From positions 5,906,501 to 5,970,500 of the forward strand of contig JAMPIT010000539.1 of assembly GCA_026261815.1 (NCBI GenBank): a stretch of DNA of 64,000 nt, read 5' to 3'. This document shows, piece by piece, positions 37,901 to 50,722 of the stretch (positions are counted from its first letter, which is position 1; each line of letters opens with the position of its first letter). The notes below the pieces were generated by a model. That model saw only the letters and a program-made list of their open reading frames with translations, had not been told where the DNA came from and made no database searches. The position numbers and the translations under genes were made by a program. Source of the stretch: Monarcha castaneiventris obscurior. Lineage: Eukaryota; Chordata; Aves; Passeriformes; Monarchidae.

Positions 37901-40900
37901 GAGATTAATTAGTTACTTGCTGCTACTTAGTAGAATTATAGCTCAGCAGACATATTTTAAGTGGCAGGTATAAAATTTAGCCTTTTCTAGATCTTCTTTT
38001 TGTCTCTGCCTCCAACGAGAACTTCCTCAATCAGCAAACTCATTCAGTTCAAATTAGAATAATTGTCCATCTCTGACCTTATCTTCACAACTTGAGGATA
38101 CCTAATAAAATTTGGCATAATGAGATGAAATTAATTTTAAGAGAACAATGACCCTTGCCTGCCACAGTTACCATGCTGTGGCCTGTGACCCTGCAGTTGG
38201 AAATAACCCTTTCTGTGCCCTGGAAATACCCAGCTACCTGTAAAAGACAAAAGTAGGGAGGTGACTGCACCAGAACAACAGGTAAATTATCTAGTATGGT
38301 TCTCAAATCAGAGACAAAATCTGATATGAAAAGCACAAATAACAGTAACTCATGGAGCAGCTATGGGTGAGATAGGGGGGCCCATTCCCGTTTAGACTCC
38401 CAAACAGAGAACAGATTTTTCGGTCTGTAACAGAGCTCAGGCATGGCTATAAAACACAAGGCTTGTCTGCAGGCACCTAACGTTTCCTTTGCAAGACACC
38501 CATGCATCATGGAGCAGGAGGTCAAACACGCTCCTCCAAAAAATTCAGTTAAAATACATACTGAGGCTTACACATAACAGGTTATCTAAGCTAGTAAATC
38601 CTCAACAACACTGGCTTTAATTTGACTTATCAATTTCTGAGTTTACTATTATTCTAGACAACAGCAGCAGGCACAATTTCAATACTTACATGATTAATTT
38701 TCATTAAGTTGGAATGGCATCATGTTGTTATTGTCTGGTTATTTGGGTTTAGTGGGGCCAGCAGAATGTTCTTCTGTTGGGTTTGGTGGTTATTTTTGGG
38801 AGAGGTTGTTTTGTTTTAATCAGACTGTTCTCCAATCCTGTTGTCACAGCAACAGTGGACATAACTAGCTGACACAATTTTTTCTTCCAAACCTTCAATG
38901 CTATTCAGATTGCAGATTGAATTTAATAAGCCAATTTAACAGCCTTCCTGAATCTAATTGCAATTTTTCCTAATAATATGACATTATCCTTTCCAATACA
39001 TTCTGAAAGATTTCAGTAAATTCCTTCCCTATAGACTAGAGTAGTGAGCTTTCTTTGCTTAAATATATCTTAGGAGCTTCTCTCCCCTTCAATTTCAGAT
39101 AGATAAGCATTCCCCCTTGTAAATTTGGAACATTTATTGCAATTTGATAAAACTTTCAAGAATAGAAACGTTTAGAAATCTGTGTCTTACAGTGACAAGG
39201 CTGAATTTCCAATATTATACAGTAAGGACATATGCCTTTGGGGTTTCCTTTAAGGAAAAAGTCTACTCAGTCTACCAGATTTCCTCCTGAATTTATAGAT
39301 TGGATTTTTAGGAAGTGAATGTATTCTAAGGATGAGCATATTCACCTTGAAACAATAAAACTTAGTGCAGTGCTCTCCCTTGAAAAGAACAGAGCAGTTT
39401 TAAACTGGCCAGCCCATGGTATCATACCAATACACTCTGAATTAAACATCTCTCTTAAAAGGTCTCTAAAACTCAGTGGTCACAGCTCCATGGCACTCTC
39501 AAAGGCAGCCACAGCACCAAGGTGCAGCACTGTTGATACAGGTGGATCGTTCCAAGCTACTCTCACAGTGCTCTCCATAACCCCACCAGATCAGAAAGCA
39601 GCAGCCAACAGTGAGGATATTTCGTCACTCAGGGCCATGACACTGTGAGCATGTACAGTTTTGTTTCACTAAATTTACTAGTATTGAAATTTATCTGAAA
39701 GGCGCCTTTGTAATTTTGTAGGAAAAAAATATGTTATATGGACTTTTCAAATGACAGCAAGAGCAGGCCATGGGTTTGTTAAGCAGAGCCTGCAATGACA
39801 AAGTGCTGTCCTGAACAAAAGGAATTATGGCCTTGAACAGAAACAGCCAAAAATTCTGAGTCTTCTGCCCTTTCAAGGAAAAATGATTATGCCATATACC
39901 TCTAAGGCATCAGTTTGACAACAAGCAGCCTCAGGTCACTCTTAGGATTGGAAGTGGTGCTTTGTGCTAGCATTTTTCAAAAGGAAAAATTGTCTTTTAA
40001 CACACAACACTATTTTCAAGTCACAAAGCTCATTATATTCCTGCAGTATTAGAAGATTTGATATGGGAGATGTGTGAAGTCATTCTGAGGGTATCTACCA
40101 TGCAGTCAAAACACATCACAGAGGGCTTTATACAGAAATTAAAGTTTCTGGAAATCTAACCAGTTCAGATACTAGGAGCTCTCAAACATACTAAAACAAA
40201 AAAGGAAAAAAAAAGGAAAAAAGTCAAATTTAACCTGCTTTTGGTCAGGTTTATGCAGTCTGTGGTAAACTTGATGCTGCTGGGGCGAGATGCAGAATGC
40301 CTGAGCTAGTTGTATCACACAGTAATCACAGGTTTGATTTCGGGTACTGTTTCCTGGTCTTCCCTTCTTTTCTGTGTTGAATTATTGGAGTTCAAGGCTC
40401 TGTTGCAGAGAATTAATTCAAATCAATATGACTGTGATGGATCTTAATGATGTTTCACAATGTGTGCATGTGTACACTTAGGAATTAATTCAAGGTAATT
40501 GAATGAATTTATATAATTTAATTTTTAAATGAGACCTGATTCCCCATACTAGTGGTTTTCATATCTGTTTTTCCTGTTAGACTCCCTTTCTAAGGCTCTT
40601 CAGCTTTGTGTGTTATTACCTTCTCAGTTACCCAATTAAATAAACACTAATCAGCTTATTTAATAAACTAGATTATACTGTCTGTACTGGCCTAAGTTTA
40701 TAACAGAGACAAACACAGACATTTAAGATGCACAATGTGTTGTGTTAAAGTAACCTATGGACTACATATTATCTGGAGATAGGCAGATGCCTGACTAAAC
40801 ACTGCATGTTTCCATATGTTTTTTGGGGAAAAAACTGAGGATCAGTTCATTACACCATTCACTATTAAATCTAGGAAATAGAAAAGACAGATTAAAAAAA

Positions 40901-41191
40901 ATCAACACATCATCAATCTTAAAATTAAATAAATACCCCTTTACATACAGCCTGTTTGGGAACATCTGGGATCAGTCTTTGCAGAACAAACTGACAACGT
41001 TCAGCAAGAACTGAAGCAGCCAGAAGCTGACTTTCAAACATGCATTTTTTTAAATATGCATCTCTGTTCGGGTTTTTCCCAACTAATCCATCCATTTCGA
41101 TAAAATAAAGATCTGCAGAGGTAGGATTACATGGTATTAGTGGTGCCACTGTATCTGACACTCTGTCAGTAGAATGTGGTGGTTTGTCTCT
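34938..41191. other. Non-coding unique sequence, no gene seen
   Basis: No gene is supported. Plus-strand frames at 35595-35912 (105 codons) and 39319-39648 (109 codons, ATG start) have no family motifs. A 21-bp tandem duplication lies near 37674 and a short TTTTGTTC repeat near 37494-37516. A-rich simple sequence occurs at 40196-40222. Confidence 0.55.
37674..37714. repeat. 21-bp tandem duplication, 2 copies
   Basis: The unit, which begins gcaagcaagcacaccaaatg, is repeated immediately (37674-37694, then 37695-37714) with no mismatch over the 20 bases compared. It contains an internal GCAA doublet. A chance open frame reads through it and shows the repeated peptide ASKHTKC. Confidence 0.88.
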
Positions 41192-41205
41192 TTTGGGTTT
41201 CCTAG

Positions 41206-41455
41206 CCTGCTGTAGGCTTTTCCTGGTTTTTGCCCCACTTGTGATGCATTGCCTCTCATCTCACACAACCAGAACCAGTCCTGCCCAGAGCAGTTCAGGG
41301 TGGAAGGGTTGAATCCCACTGAAAGAGAGAAGAGACAGGACTGTCTCAAACTGCAAGTTGCACCAGCCACAAAAACTGCTGCTTTCTACCCTGCTTTCCT
41401 AAATCCTCAACACATCACCAGCTTCTCAGTAGCTGCAGCAAGTGATTTTCAAAAG
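41206..41455 (+). other. Exon-like interval, speculative
   Basis: The left edge follows a pyrimidine-rich stretch ending in TTTCCTAG (AG at 41204-41205). The right edge is AAA followed by GTAAGT, a near-ideal donor. The interval is richer in GC than its surroundings. In the frame that stays open to the donor there is a stop just inside the left edge (41213-41215), so it cannot be a simple internal coding exon. A non-coding RNA exon is possible, and chance is at least as likely. Confidence 0.15.
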
Positions 41456-41459
41456 TAAG

Positions 41460-44400
41460 TAAAAACTTCACTTTATTTTAGGAATTACTATCTGGTTTAT
41501 GCAAAACAGTAGAAAATGGACATTTGGCATTTGAAGGAAGCTGTGGGGTTTAGGGTATTTTTCTTTGTTTGAATGACCAAATCAATGGTTAAATACAGAA
41601 GATCATATCATTTTTAATAGTTTCTTGGCCTTGAGATGAAGTTTTTTAAAGCAATGTAGCTCTTTCATTCAAAACAGTCGTGTTGGCAAAGATGAATGTT
41701 TCAAACTCTGTTTTGAAGCAGATCTACAGTTAAGATCCAAGGAAATCACTGAACATAAATCAAGGCAGACTTGGATACACATACTGTATTTTGAAGAGGA
41801 CTCCAGAGTAAATAAAAAGTGATGCTGCTAACAGGGTGCCTGATCAAGCTTGACAAACTGTTTCTTCTCAAAGGCACACGAATCAACAGCAAGGTTATGG
41901 GCAGTGTTTATGATGGGATCCCACAAACCTTTCCCATATCCCCACAGAAGTCATGAAGGGCCTTACTGAAGAACAGTTTTAGGATGAACAGATGATGAAA
42001 TATAAACTGATTTATTTATTCCTAAACTAGGAACATAGTGTCATGCAAAAATTCTGAGACCTAAGCACAAGCAGTACTTACTTTACAGAAAGGTGTGAGG
42101 CAAAATTTTTAAATTTAAAATTTTATAACTTTTTTACAACCTTTAATCAGTTCATCTGGAAAAGCAAGACTCTTTTTTTTTTAATATATAAAAAAGATGC
42201 AAGCATAAAAAAGAAATCAATTGTCTTTCTACTCAATCAAAACATTTCATGCCTAGACAGACCTTTTTTTTATTTTTTCTTAGTTTGCTGTTTCAGAAGA
42301 AAAACCCCAAAAAAGCAAGTAATATTTTTTATTGCAACTGATCAAAACTTATTCTGTCTTTATTCTTGGTTCAGTTTCTGAAAAGAAAATCAGTTTTTCC
42401 AACACCTTTAGCCAACTTATGTCTCATTGTTAAGATGTGTCTAAAGATTTATTTGCATAAAAATTCCTGGAAAAGCAACTTTTTAGCAGTGAAGCTTTAG
42501 GAGATCAAAAACCTCTCTCTGAGATTTATGGAGGGCCTTTGCGCAGTACTGGTCAATCACAGAGGTCAATCTCTCCCATATGTGGTATCTAATATTAGAT
42601 CTTTAAATCTATTAGAGACCAAAATCTTTGCCCTGATTTTTAACAAGATGAGCATTTCTTGCCTAACTGCAGAAACTGAAGTTCAAACAATTTGCCTTAC
42701 ACTCTCTTCTCTCTCAGTCATGAAAATGAGAAATAAATGTAAATGTTAAATGGGAAATAGAAGACTTTTGAGCTTCCCAAATGCACTCTGAGGATAAAAT
42801 GTCAAGTCTGATGAATCCTACTATGATGTACATTGTGAAAAGTTTATCAATAATAAATCAGGAAAGGATTAGAGGCAATGTCACTGTAACAAAGTAGATT
42901 AAAATAGTTTTAACTGCTTTGAAAATCACCTTTCCTTCTCCATCTGCCCTATCAGCTCATAGCCAACCAACCACCATCTCTCATGCATATATCATTATTC
43001 TCAGCAAGTAACAAGAACAGACAAAATATTTCTGCCTTTCATAATATTTCTTGCATTAATTGAGACTGAAACCCTGAGAGGAACGTCACTGCTCTGTGGA
43101 GGAGCTGTGGGCTAAAACAAGAACACTGGCTTCATGAATGACAATGGGACTAAACTACAGTACCTCAGGATCACCATTAAAATCCGTCTCTTTCTCTATC
43201 AAATCCATGCACGTTTGTTCTAAAGGATGTCCTTTGGATAGCTAAGATTTTATCTAGGAAACAAAAACCAATCCACATAAACAGCCACATTTTCTGTAGC
43301 ATCACCACTGCAGTTTGGCCTGGGAAATGCTCACCACAACCTGCTGGCTCTGATGTGACTCCACTTTGGTTTCTAGTACCTGAGCTATAACCAACCCAGC
43401 AAAAGAGAGCAGCTGAGAATAAAAGTTATCAGGATACTAAAGATGACATGAGGGTGTCAAGGCTACTGATTATTAAACAGTGATGAATTGTCAGGTAGGA
43501 TAAAACTACAGACACATGGCTACCCTGAAGTCAATAAATTTCCTTCTCTCCTTCCCACCCTTGTTCTAAGCTGCTGCAAATGATGTGAAATAATGGTTTT
43601 GACAGACATATCTTCCCCCCAGACCAGATGTGTTGATCTCCCTTAGGTTCTTTAAACAGACTGAAGGCAGATTTTAATCTTCCTGTGCCCACTGTAGCAG
43701 CTGTACAAACACTTCATTAACATAAGAATGGTGATAAGTGTGTGCTATTAAAATTGGGGAGGGGAGGCAGTGTTTTTCTGTATCCTTTATATCTCACTGC
43801 GTTTTATGCTATGAGTAGGTGCTAAATCGGGAATGAATAAATGCACTTCAAACCCACATTTGGCATCCAATGTATGCTTGTTCTCTTACAGATGAACCAA
43901 ATTTTTAGATTGACAATTTTTGCATCTATTCAGTGCCAAGGCATGCATGTTGTTTAATATGAATTTGAGAAAATATAGCAAGAAACGGGTTTTTTCCAAA
44001 TCCATATTCTTAAAATGCTTTTTTATCACAGTTTTCACTTTCATAGAACTCAGGCTATGGCATGTAGTGTCTGTTAACTCTGCTACTAGTATGGCAACAT
44101 GGTGAATTCTCTTTTCTTTCAGGAAGATTGAGAGTTACTTTTTCTTTGAGGCCTTTAACAACTTTAAATTCAACTGCCTTCTTTAGCTTTCTCTTGATAC
44201 TTCACTAGAGATGTCATTACTGAGAATTTACTGAGTCAGTCTCAGTAAATGGTGAGTGCAGGATTATTTTTTCATGAAGAGGAGAAGGGAGACAGTTGAT
44301 CGTCTGCATATTTAAGAATTTATTTGATGTCAAATTAAGAATTTGCAAAAAATGTACTTTGCCAGGCCTAGAAATCATCCCAAGATAAGGTCTGCTCTGT

Positions 44401-47108
44401 CTGCTGTTCATTAGGGATACAGACATTGTCCCTACTCTTCTAAAGTACTAAGTTATAAAATTGAACTGGAAAACTGGCAGCTCATCAGTTTCCTTGGTTT
44501 CTTCCTTTTCATATACACACATGAGCACATAAAGCATTCTCTGTAGGCATATATATATATAAAAATATATATATATCTTTGCGTGTGTATATTTATATAA
44601 ATAGATACATTTCTATATATATGTATGTATAAATAAATGCTTCTTTCCTGCACCAGCTGTCACCTCTGAAGCATATGCCTGGCCAGAAAAGCAGACAAAT
44701 GCTTTTTGAAGCAGATACATCTTCTATTTCCATAGTGTGTTGGCAGGAGGTGGTAGTAAGGATTAAGAAATTGGCTCTATTCTTGCTAAGAGCCAACTGG
44801 CTGGGAGGATGCTTTGGGGCATTGTGGATGTGATACGTTGGTAGTTCCTGAACTGAAGAGAAAGAATTAATTTCTGTGTGGATATCTGAAATCTCTGTCT
44901 GTTCCATGCTCATCACACTGCTACCTCGCCTTCCTCTTTGCAAGGATGCTGCAAATCATGTCTGATGGCTCCAAGCCAAAATCTGACAGGCTTTTCTTTA
45001 CTCTACCTCTCTGACATATGTACTGCACATCCAGCCTCTTTGCAGCTTCTTCAAAATTCAGAAGGTCAAATGTTGCTCTCATATGGCAGCACACAACTCT
45101 CATTGCCCTGATTTTAATCTTACTCTGGCATAACTTCTGCATAACCTCTTTGCAAATAGCAATGTGCCATAGACAGAGGAAATTAAAAATTGGACAGAGC
45201 CTTTTAGCCAAGCACCAATAACTTCATCAAATTACATTGCCTATACTAAGACAGAGAAATCAGGAGGAACAACAGACACTTCCTGCTATGAGCTCAACCT
45301 CATTTCCACTCTACACGGGAAATGGGTTCTGGATTTTCTGTAAGTCAGTAAATGTAAAGACCAACTTAGGTGTGCTGATGTTCCACCCTCTACCCCCTGC
45401 AGACTAAATGCTGCTCTAGCACACTCAGGTTTGTTCAATACCATGGAACCATGGTTTGGTCTTTAGTCTGAGCCTTCCACTAACTGAGGTACTTCCTGCT
45501 CAGTAATGAAGTGATTACCTGTGACACAAGATGGAGTTACTGCAGTCTCTGGTGACTGCATGACATGGACTTGGTTAAGCCTGGAACCAAGCCCTGCACA
45601 CTCCTGTTCTTACTGTCTTTAAGGGTAGAGGCCTTCGGCTGCTAACACAGGTGGCTGGATGTGTCTGACAAGGGCTGCACACACTGCTAAAGCAGCTCTT
45701 TGCAAACAGATCCCACACCCCTGTGCTCCAGCTGCATCCCAGCCTGGAGCTCTCCTAGCGCAGGCTCAAGCCCCTGCACAAAACACCAGAGGCATGGAGT
45801 GTCTTCCACCCACTAGATAACTTACATCTCATCCATACCTAATGCCACAAATAACCCAAGGAGGAAGGGGTGGAATTTTTGAAAGAAGCGGAGGAAACTG
45901 GAAACTGATCAGCCTTTCCCCCCATGTAAAAGCACATCTCTGCTAATCAATCCTATTAGTTAAAAGTGATGACTGTCCACTAAGGGCACTGGGCACGTGT
46001 GAAGAACTTCCTTCTTCAAAGACTTAAAAAGTGCCTGTTCATATCACTACAAAAACCCAATGCCCAGGGAAACCACAGGAGCATAACTCTGCCCAAAAAG
46101 CATAGGGGAATGTTCCAGGTAGCACAGCACATCAAGGGCCATTCACCTGGTGGGTGAGTGCCACTGTGGGGACCATCTGACTTTGGTCACAGGTGATACT
46201 TGCATTAGCCACTGCCACAGTGCTTCTGCAGGCAAGCAATGAAATGAACAAGTGGCAAAACTTGGCATCAAACAGCCCTGTGTGGGAGTTCCTGGTCACC
46301 ACACTCTGGCAGCCCTGAAGTTCCTCTACGTTGGCTCCAAATTCACAGCACTGTAATTGAAAGTAGCTTCAGGTACTGTCACTACTGATCCTTGTTGACA
46401 GTGATCAAAATTACTGCACGAACCATTATGGTTTGCACTGAACAGGCAGTATCTATAACTGAGAACCAAACCAATTTCTGATGTACAACAGAGTGGGGAA
46501 AATGGGAAGGACAGGCATAATGACTACTAGTGAGTGGGTTACACATTCTTTTTCATTTGTCACAGCCTTCAAATGTCATAACAAAATAGAAGACATTGAC
46601 ATTTCCCCGAGAGCACATAGAAAGTTCTTAGTCTCCAATCACTGCAGAGTTAAGCTATAAATTGGGAGTGCAGTAAACTCTATCTGACCTTATTTGCCTT
46701 TTTAATTAATTTTCAGCTGGTGATGAAAAAGGACAGGCATCAATTTTCAGAATTTACTGTACTTTATTTATTTTATTTTTGGTTAGCTCGCAGAAAATGT
46801 ACATGGGCAGGAGCTCTGAGAGTTACCACAGCCTCTTTGCTGCAAGTAGAAAAAATGTCCCTCCATCCAGTTAAAATTGATACCAAATGTTCTTTTCTAC
46901 TGAGAAAAATTGGTGGTAGCTTGAAAACAAATTACACCTTAAACTTTCCTGCACAGTGAGCAATGCACTGTAAAGAAAGAACATGTTCAAGAAATCAGAA
47001 TAATGTGGAGATCAAAAAAGATCTCCAGCTATGTATACCTTTGAGAGAAACTGATAGGACAAAACAGAACTGTGCAGTTCCTCAGGTCTACACTGACAAC
47101 AGAGGAAT
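41460..47108. other. Non-coding unique sequence, no gene seen
   Basis: No gene is recognised. An AT-rich microsatellite lies at 44549-44640. The 96-codon minus-strand frame at 44921-45211 begins at TTG and has no recognisable domain. The segment 45590-45800 is somewhat GC-richer but shows no CpG island or repeat that I know. Confidence 0.55.
44549..44640. repeat. Imperfect AT-rich microsatellite
   Basis: Blocks of (TA)n are separated by short interruptions (AAAA, CTTTGCGTGTG, TTTATA) and end with ATGTATGTATAAATAAAT. The minus-strand frames here, with runs of Tyr and Ile, are produced by the repeat. Confidence 0.88.
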
Positions 47109-47200
47109 TTCCTTCCTTCCTTCCTTCCTTCCTTCCTTCCTTCCTTCCTTCCTTCCTTCCTTCCTTCCTTCCTTCCTTCCTTCCTTCCTTCCTTCCTTCC
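47109..47200. repeat. (TTCC)23 microsatellite; GGAA on minus strand
   Basis: Twenty-three perfect TTCC units run without interruption and pass directly into a TTCCC array. The tract is pure pyrimidine on plus and pure purine on minus. Its perfection implies high slippage and likely length polymorphism. On the minus strand it is a tandem GGAA array, the core recognised by ETS-family factors. Six overlapping Ser/Phe/Pro and Arg/Lys/Glu/Gly frames across it are artefacts. Confidence 0.98.
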
Positions 47201-47240
47201 TTCCCTTCCCTTCCCTTCCCTTCCCTTCCCTTCCCTTCCC
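47201..47240. repeat. (TTCCC)8 pentanucleotide array
   Basis: Eight perfect TTCCC units directly continue the TTCC array, so the two form one 132-base compound tract. On the minus strand it reads GGGAA eight times: eight G triplets separated by AA, which fits the G-quadruplex pattern. The pentamer probably arose from the tetramer by a one-base expansion. Confidence 0.98.
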
Positions 47241-47774
47241 GAATATTTTGTGTAAAAACTAAAAAATCTTGATCCCATGGTCCAGATATCATATCCAATC
47301 AGACGTGGATAGGAAAATATGAATCAAAATTTTGCTGGTCAGAAACCACCTCTTCCTACAAGACATTACATAAACTGGAGGCCATAGATTGAGATTTGAA
47401 TTAATTTCCACAAAAAGATGTCACCCGAGTGGAAAGGTAATCTGCTATCAACACCCTCACTGAAACTGCAATTGTAATATTGGCTCTTCCTTGAAACCAA
47501 CAGGCAATTATTTACTCACAATGTATCCTTATTGCACTCCTGTAGTCATTCAAGTGAATGAAAAGTAGAGCTCAAACTGTATCTGAACTGAGGATTTCCA
47601 TAGGGTTAAGAAGGAAGAAAGAGATTCCATAGGATAAGCTCATGGGAAGCTGCTTCAATGTTTGTCTTTTTCTTTTTACCAGGACAGGTGGGGGAGCTGT
47701 TGAGTTTGGAATTTAATTTATTAACTTAATATTTATTAGTGTTCCTATTTAACAGCTCCTTATAATAGCACAAT

Positions 47775-48389
47775 ATGGGGCAAAAAATAAACCTAGCTAT
47801 TAAGGACCAGAAACTAGAAACTTTCTCGAGCTCCACTGAAGTGCTAGAGTTCAGAATGAATTCCCAAGCACCTTCTAAACAGCAGGGACGTTGCCTAAAA
47901 GGCAACTTGAGTAGTTTGGTTTCTGTACAAGACACAGATGGCTATTCTACATGTCAGAGTGCTCTGATCACCAGACTGTGGGGAAGTAACAACTCTTGGC
48001 TCTTCTGCCAGCCAGCCTTGGAAGACAGCAGAGGTATCCTGTGCAAGATAACAAACCCTACAGAGGCTCCTCCTACACTGTCTGAGAGAACAGAGATGGC
48101 AGGAACAGAGATGGCAGGAAATTTTATTTTGCTGTCCCTCATAGGGCCTGCTCAGTCTCACATAACCACTCAGGCAGGACTGAGCCAGCTCTGGCTTTCA
48201 GCAGGACACTGTGATACAGAATCGAGTGTTTTATGCAAGCGGAAGGAGACACAGAGGTCAAACAACTCTATATGGAAAGTTAATTCAAATATGCATTTTA
48301 CTAGCCTGTATCCATGTCCTCTGGATAGCCCTATGCAAAGTAATTGGATCCTGGAAAACCAAGATCCATTACTGCTGGGGATACGATGA
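47775..48389 (+). other. 204-codon ORF, unrecognised, probably chance
   Basis: This is the longest ATG-initiated frame in the window. The predicted product is rich in Ser, Thr, Gln and Asn. It has no signal peptide, membrane segment or domain I recognise. A 15-bp direct repeat keeps the frame and gives the duplicated peptide TEMAG. Overlapping minus-strand frames of 62-88 codons are equally open, which argues against coding selection. Chance predicts about half an ORF this long in 64 kb. A young lineage-specific gene cannot be excluded, but nothing here supports it. Confidence 0.12.
48088..48117. repeat. 15-bp tandem duplication, 2 copies
   Basis: The unit gaacagagatggcag occurs twice without mismatch and is followed by gaa. 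It lies inside the 204-codon ORF and preserves its frame. Confidence 0.9.
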
Positions 48390-50704
48390 GAACACAGAGA
48401 CCAAAAAGTGACCTCCTAAAGGCAATTTCAGAAGCACAGCTTGTATTCAAAAATCCACACCAAGTTTCAAGTAGGGTTTCTGATAGAGGCTGTGCAGATC
48501 ATTACTAATATTTGGTACATCCCAACCTTTTGGTGACCTTCTGGAACATGCATCCTGCTGAAATTGAAACCGTTACAGAATATGTTACATCAACACTGAA
48601 ACACTCTCAAAGGCACTGAATGCACACTCTGGACAGGTGAAAAGAGAAATGGGAGTTTGCTTTTAAAATTCCTTTTCACTTAAAGCAGCATAGACATAAC
48701 CTTGCATTATCTTTAAGGACTGCAATAAAACACACTTTGAAAGGCAATCTTTCAAGGGGACACTAAAGCAATGTGGTGGCAGAAGTAATTATGCACAAAC
48801 ATTTTTGCAAATAATGAGAAATATCTACTTTCATCTTGCCATTTCTTGGCATAGACATTTATAAAAAAATCCTTTTTATTTCATTGCATTTTCTGTGAAT
48901 GATTCAGGGTTAGAACAGAATCTTCAGAGGAAATGAAAGATGCTCATTTAAGTTTCAGATATTTTGTAATCAATTAAATCTTTGTTTCAGAGCTTTGGTT
49001 TCAGTCCCTTTTCTTCTACCTAAGCATCTTTCCTCATCCTTCTGTACTATAAAAAAAAAGAAAAAAAGCCAGACTTTTCTCCCTGGTGCTGGACATTGCA
49101 TATGAAATATTCCAGAATGGTTTTCTCAAGCTGATAATTTATTTTGCCTTCTAACAAATTGACAGTTACAACCTTTGCCATTTCAGCCACCCTTTTTCTA
49201 CAGAATACACCCATTAGAACACCCATGGAGAACAAGTTCACAAGCTTTAGACAATTTATTTACCCCCATCTGAGTATTGTCAGCTCTGCAATTTCCAAAT
49301 CCTTTCAATCACTAACCAAGTTTCATATTTACTATGTGGCTGTCAATTCTATGCTCCTTACAAAAGCTTTGATAGGACTTTAACATTTCTGCTTTAGGCA
49401 CCAAGGAAATTTAAAGCCATAGATATAAATCTTCTGGAGGATTTCTTAATGAAAAGCCAAGCAAAACGAGCTGTGGACTGAAGTACCACCTAGACAGCAA
49501 TATCCTTTAGAGTGCCAAGTAGGCCACAGTAAGCAGTGCTGTAAACCCTGTGACTTTTTGAGACTGAATGAGACCGACTGTTCCTCTGTCCTTGTTAAAG
49601 GAAATTGTCCCCACTCTGGACAGGCATAAACCAGAATGGGGATTCATATGAGAAGAAGGAATGTATTCCTATAGCTCCCAGATTGAATGACAGATTTTTA
49701 CACCTACACGCTGAGAATGGTGGCCCAAATTCCTGGTTCCAGCAGAAGTGAGGACATTGATGAGTTTATTTTAGTGATTAGAGTTGCTCCTTACATTACT
49801 AAAAATATATCACAGAGGTATTGCAGGTTACTTGAAACATGTGATTTTAAAATGTATGTTATTCTCCCGAGCTTTAATTGGCCTGCAGCAGTCATTCTTG
49901 TGCTTTCACTTAAAAAAGCAAAGCCATCAACAACAGAAAAACAAATACATGAATCAAGTCTGGGAATGGTCCTGAGAGAGGAAACAGGGTAATGATAGGA
50001 GTGCATAAAATATCAATCAGTGGTGTTTATGCCCTTTGCAAGGTTTTACTGGGTAATGACTGCTCCAACTTAATTCCAGTCTTAAAATCCAGTTAGGAGT
50101 GGGGAACCTAGAACTTTTTTTAGAGGACTGAATAGCAGTTTTGGTGGTGGTGGTTTTTTTCCAAACTCAGCCAAAGAGAATAGGTGTTGTGGGTTTGTGG
50201 TTTTTCATGGTAACATTCACCTGGGATGTAGATATCTGACATTTAATTACTGCTTCTAAATGGAAGAGGGTCCACACTCCCACTTCTCAGTCAGAAACTG
50301 CTATATCCAACCACTTCTAATGCTGCCACTCTATTCTCTTTATTCTGTTTTTTTACATGCATAATTCCCTTCTCTTCCCAGCTTTATCTGATTTTATCTA
50401 CATTGTACACAGGCCAGAGGAGCCTGTCTTTAACAGGGACAGTGCCTTTGCTGTCTGCTGCAGGCCAGAGAACCTTTCTCATCTGAGAGCTGCCTGGCAT
50501 TCACAGGGGCTGAGGCCCCATCTTCTGTCCCCAGGCAGAACTCCAAATTCAGAAATGACAATCTCCTGGCATCCCTTCAGTGTGCCACCAGGGACAATCA
50601 ATGAAGAATAGAAAAGTCAGTATTTTTGGGACTGGGGCTGTAATTTTCTGTCACAAACTCCAGGTTTTCATGCAAAGGATATACAGAAAATGAAATGCAA
50701 AAGC

Positions 50705-50722
50705 AAAAAAAAAAAAAAAAAA
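50705..50722. repeat. Poly(A) run, 18 bases
   Basis: This is the longest uninterrupted A run in the window. The sequence upstream (50390-50700) is not a recognisable processed gene copy. Confidence 0.85.

Noticed and set aside
44453..44943. Minus-strand frames with Tyr/Ile repeats
   Set aside because: They are translations of the AT-rich microsatellite at 44549-44640.
44921..45211. 96-codon minus-strand frame with a protein-like composition
   Set aside because: It begins at TTG, has no recognised domain and shows no splice sites that would make it an exon.
47012..47298. Ser/Phe/Pro-rich and Arg/Lys/Glu/Gly-rich proteins of 66-99 codons
   Set aside because: They are translations of the TTCC/TTCCC microsatellite, which lacks stops in every frame.
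50390..50600. GC-richer segment with CAG acceptor-like strings
   Set aside because: No donor, no long frame from an ATG and no known repeat; too weak to list as an exon.
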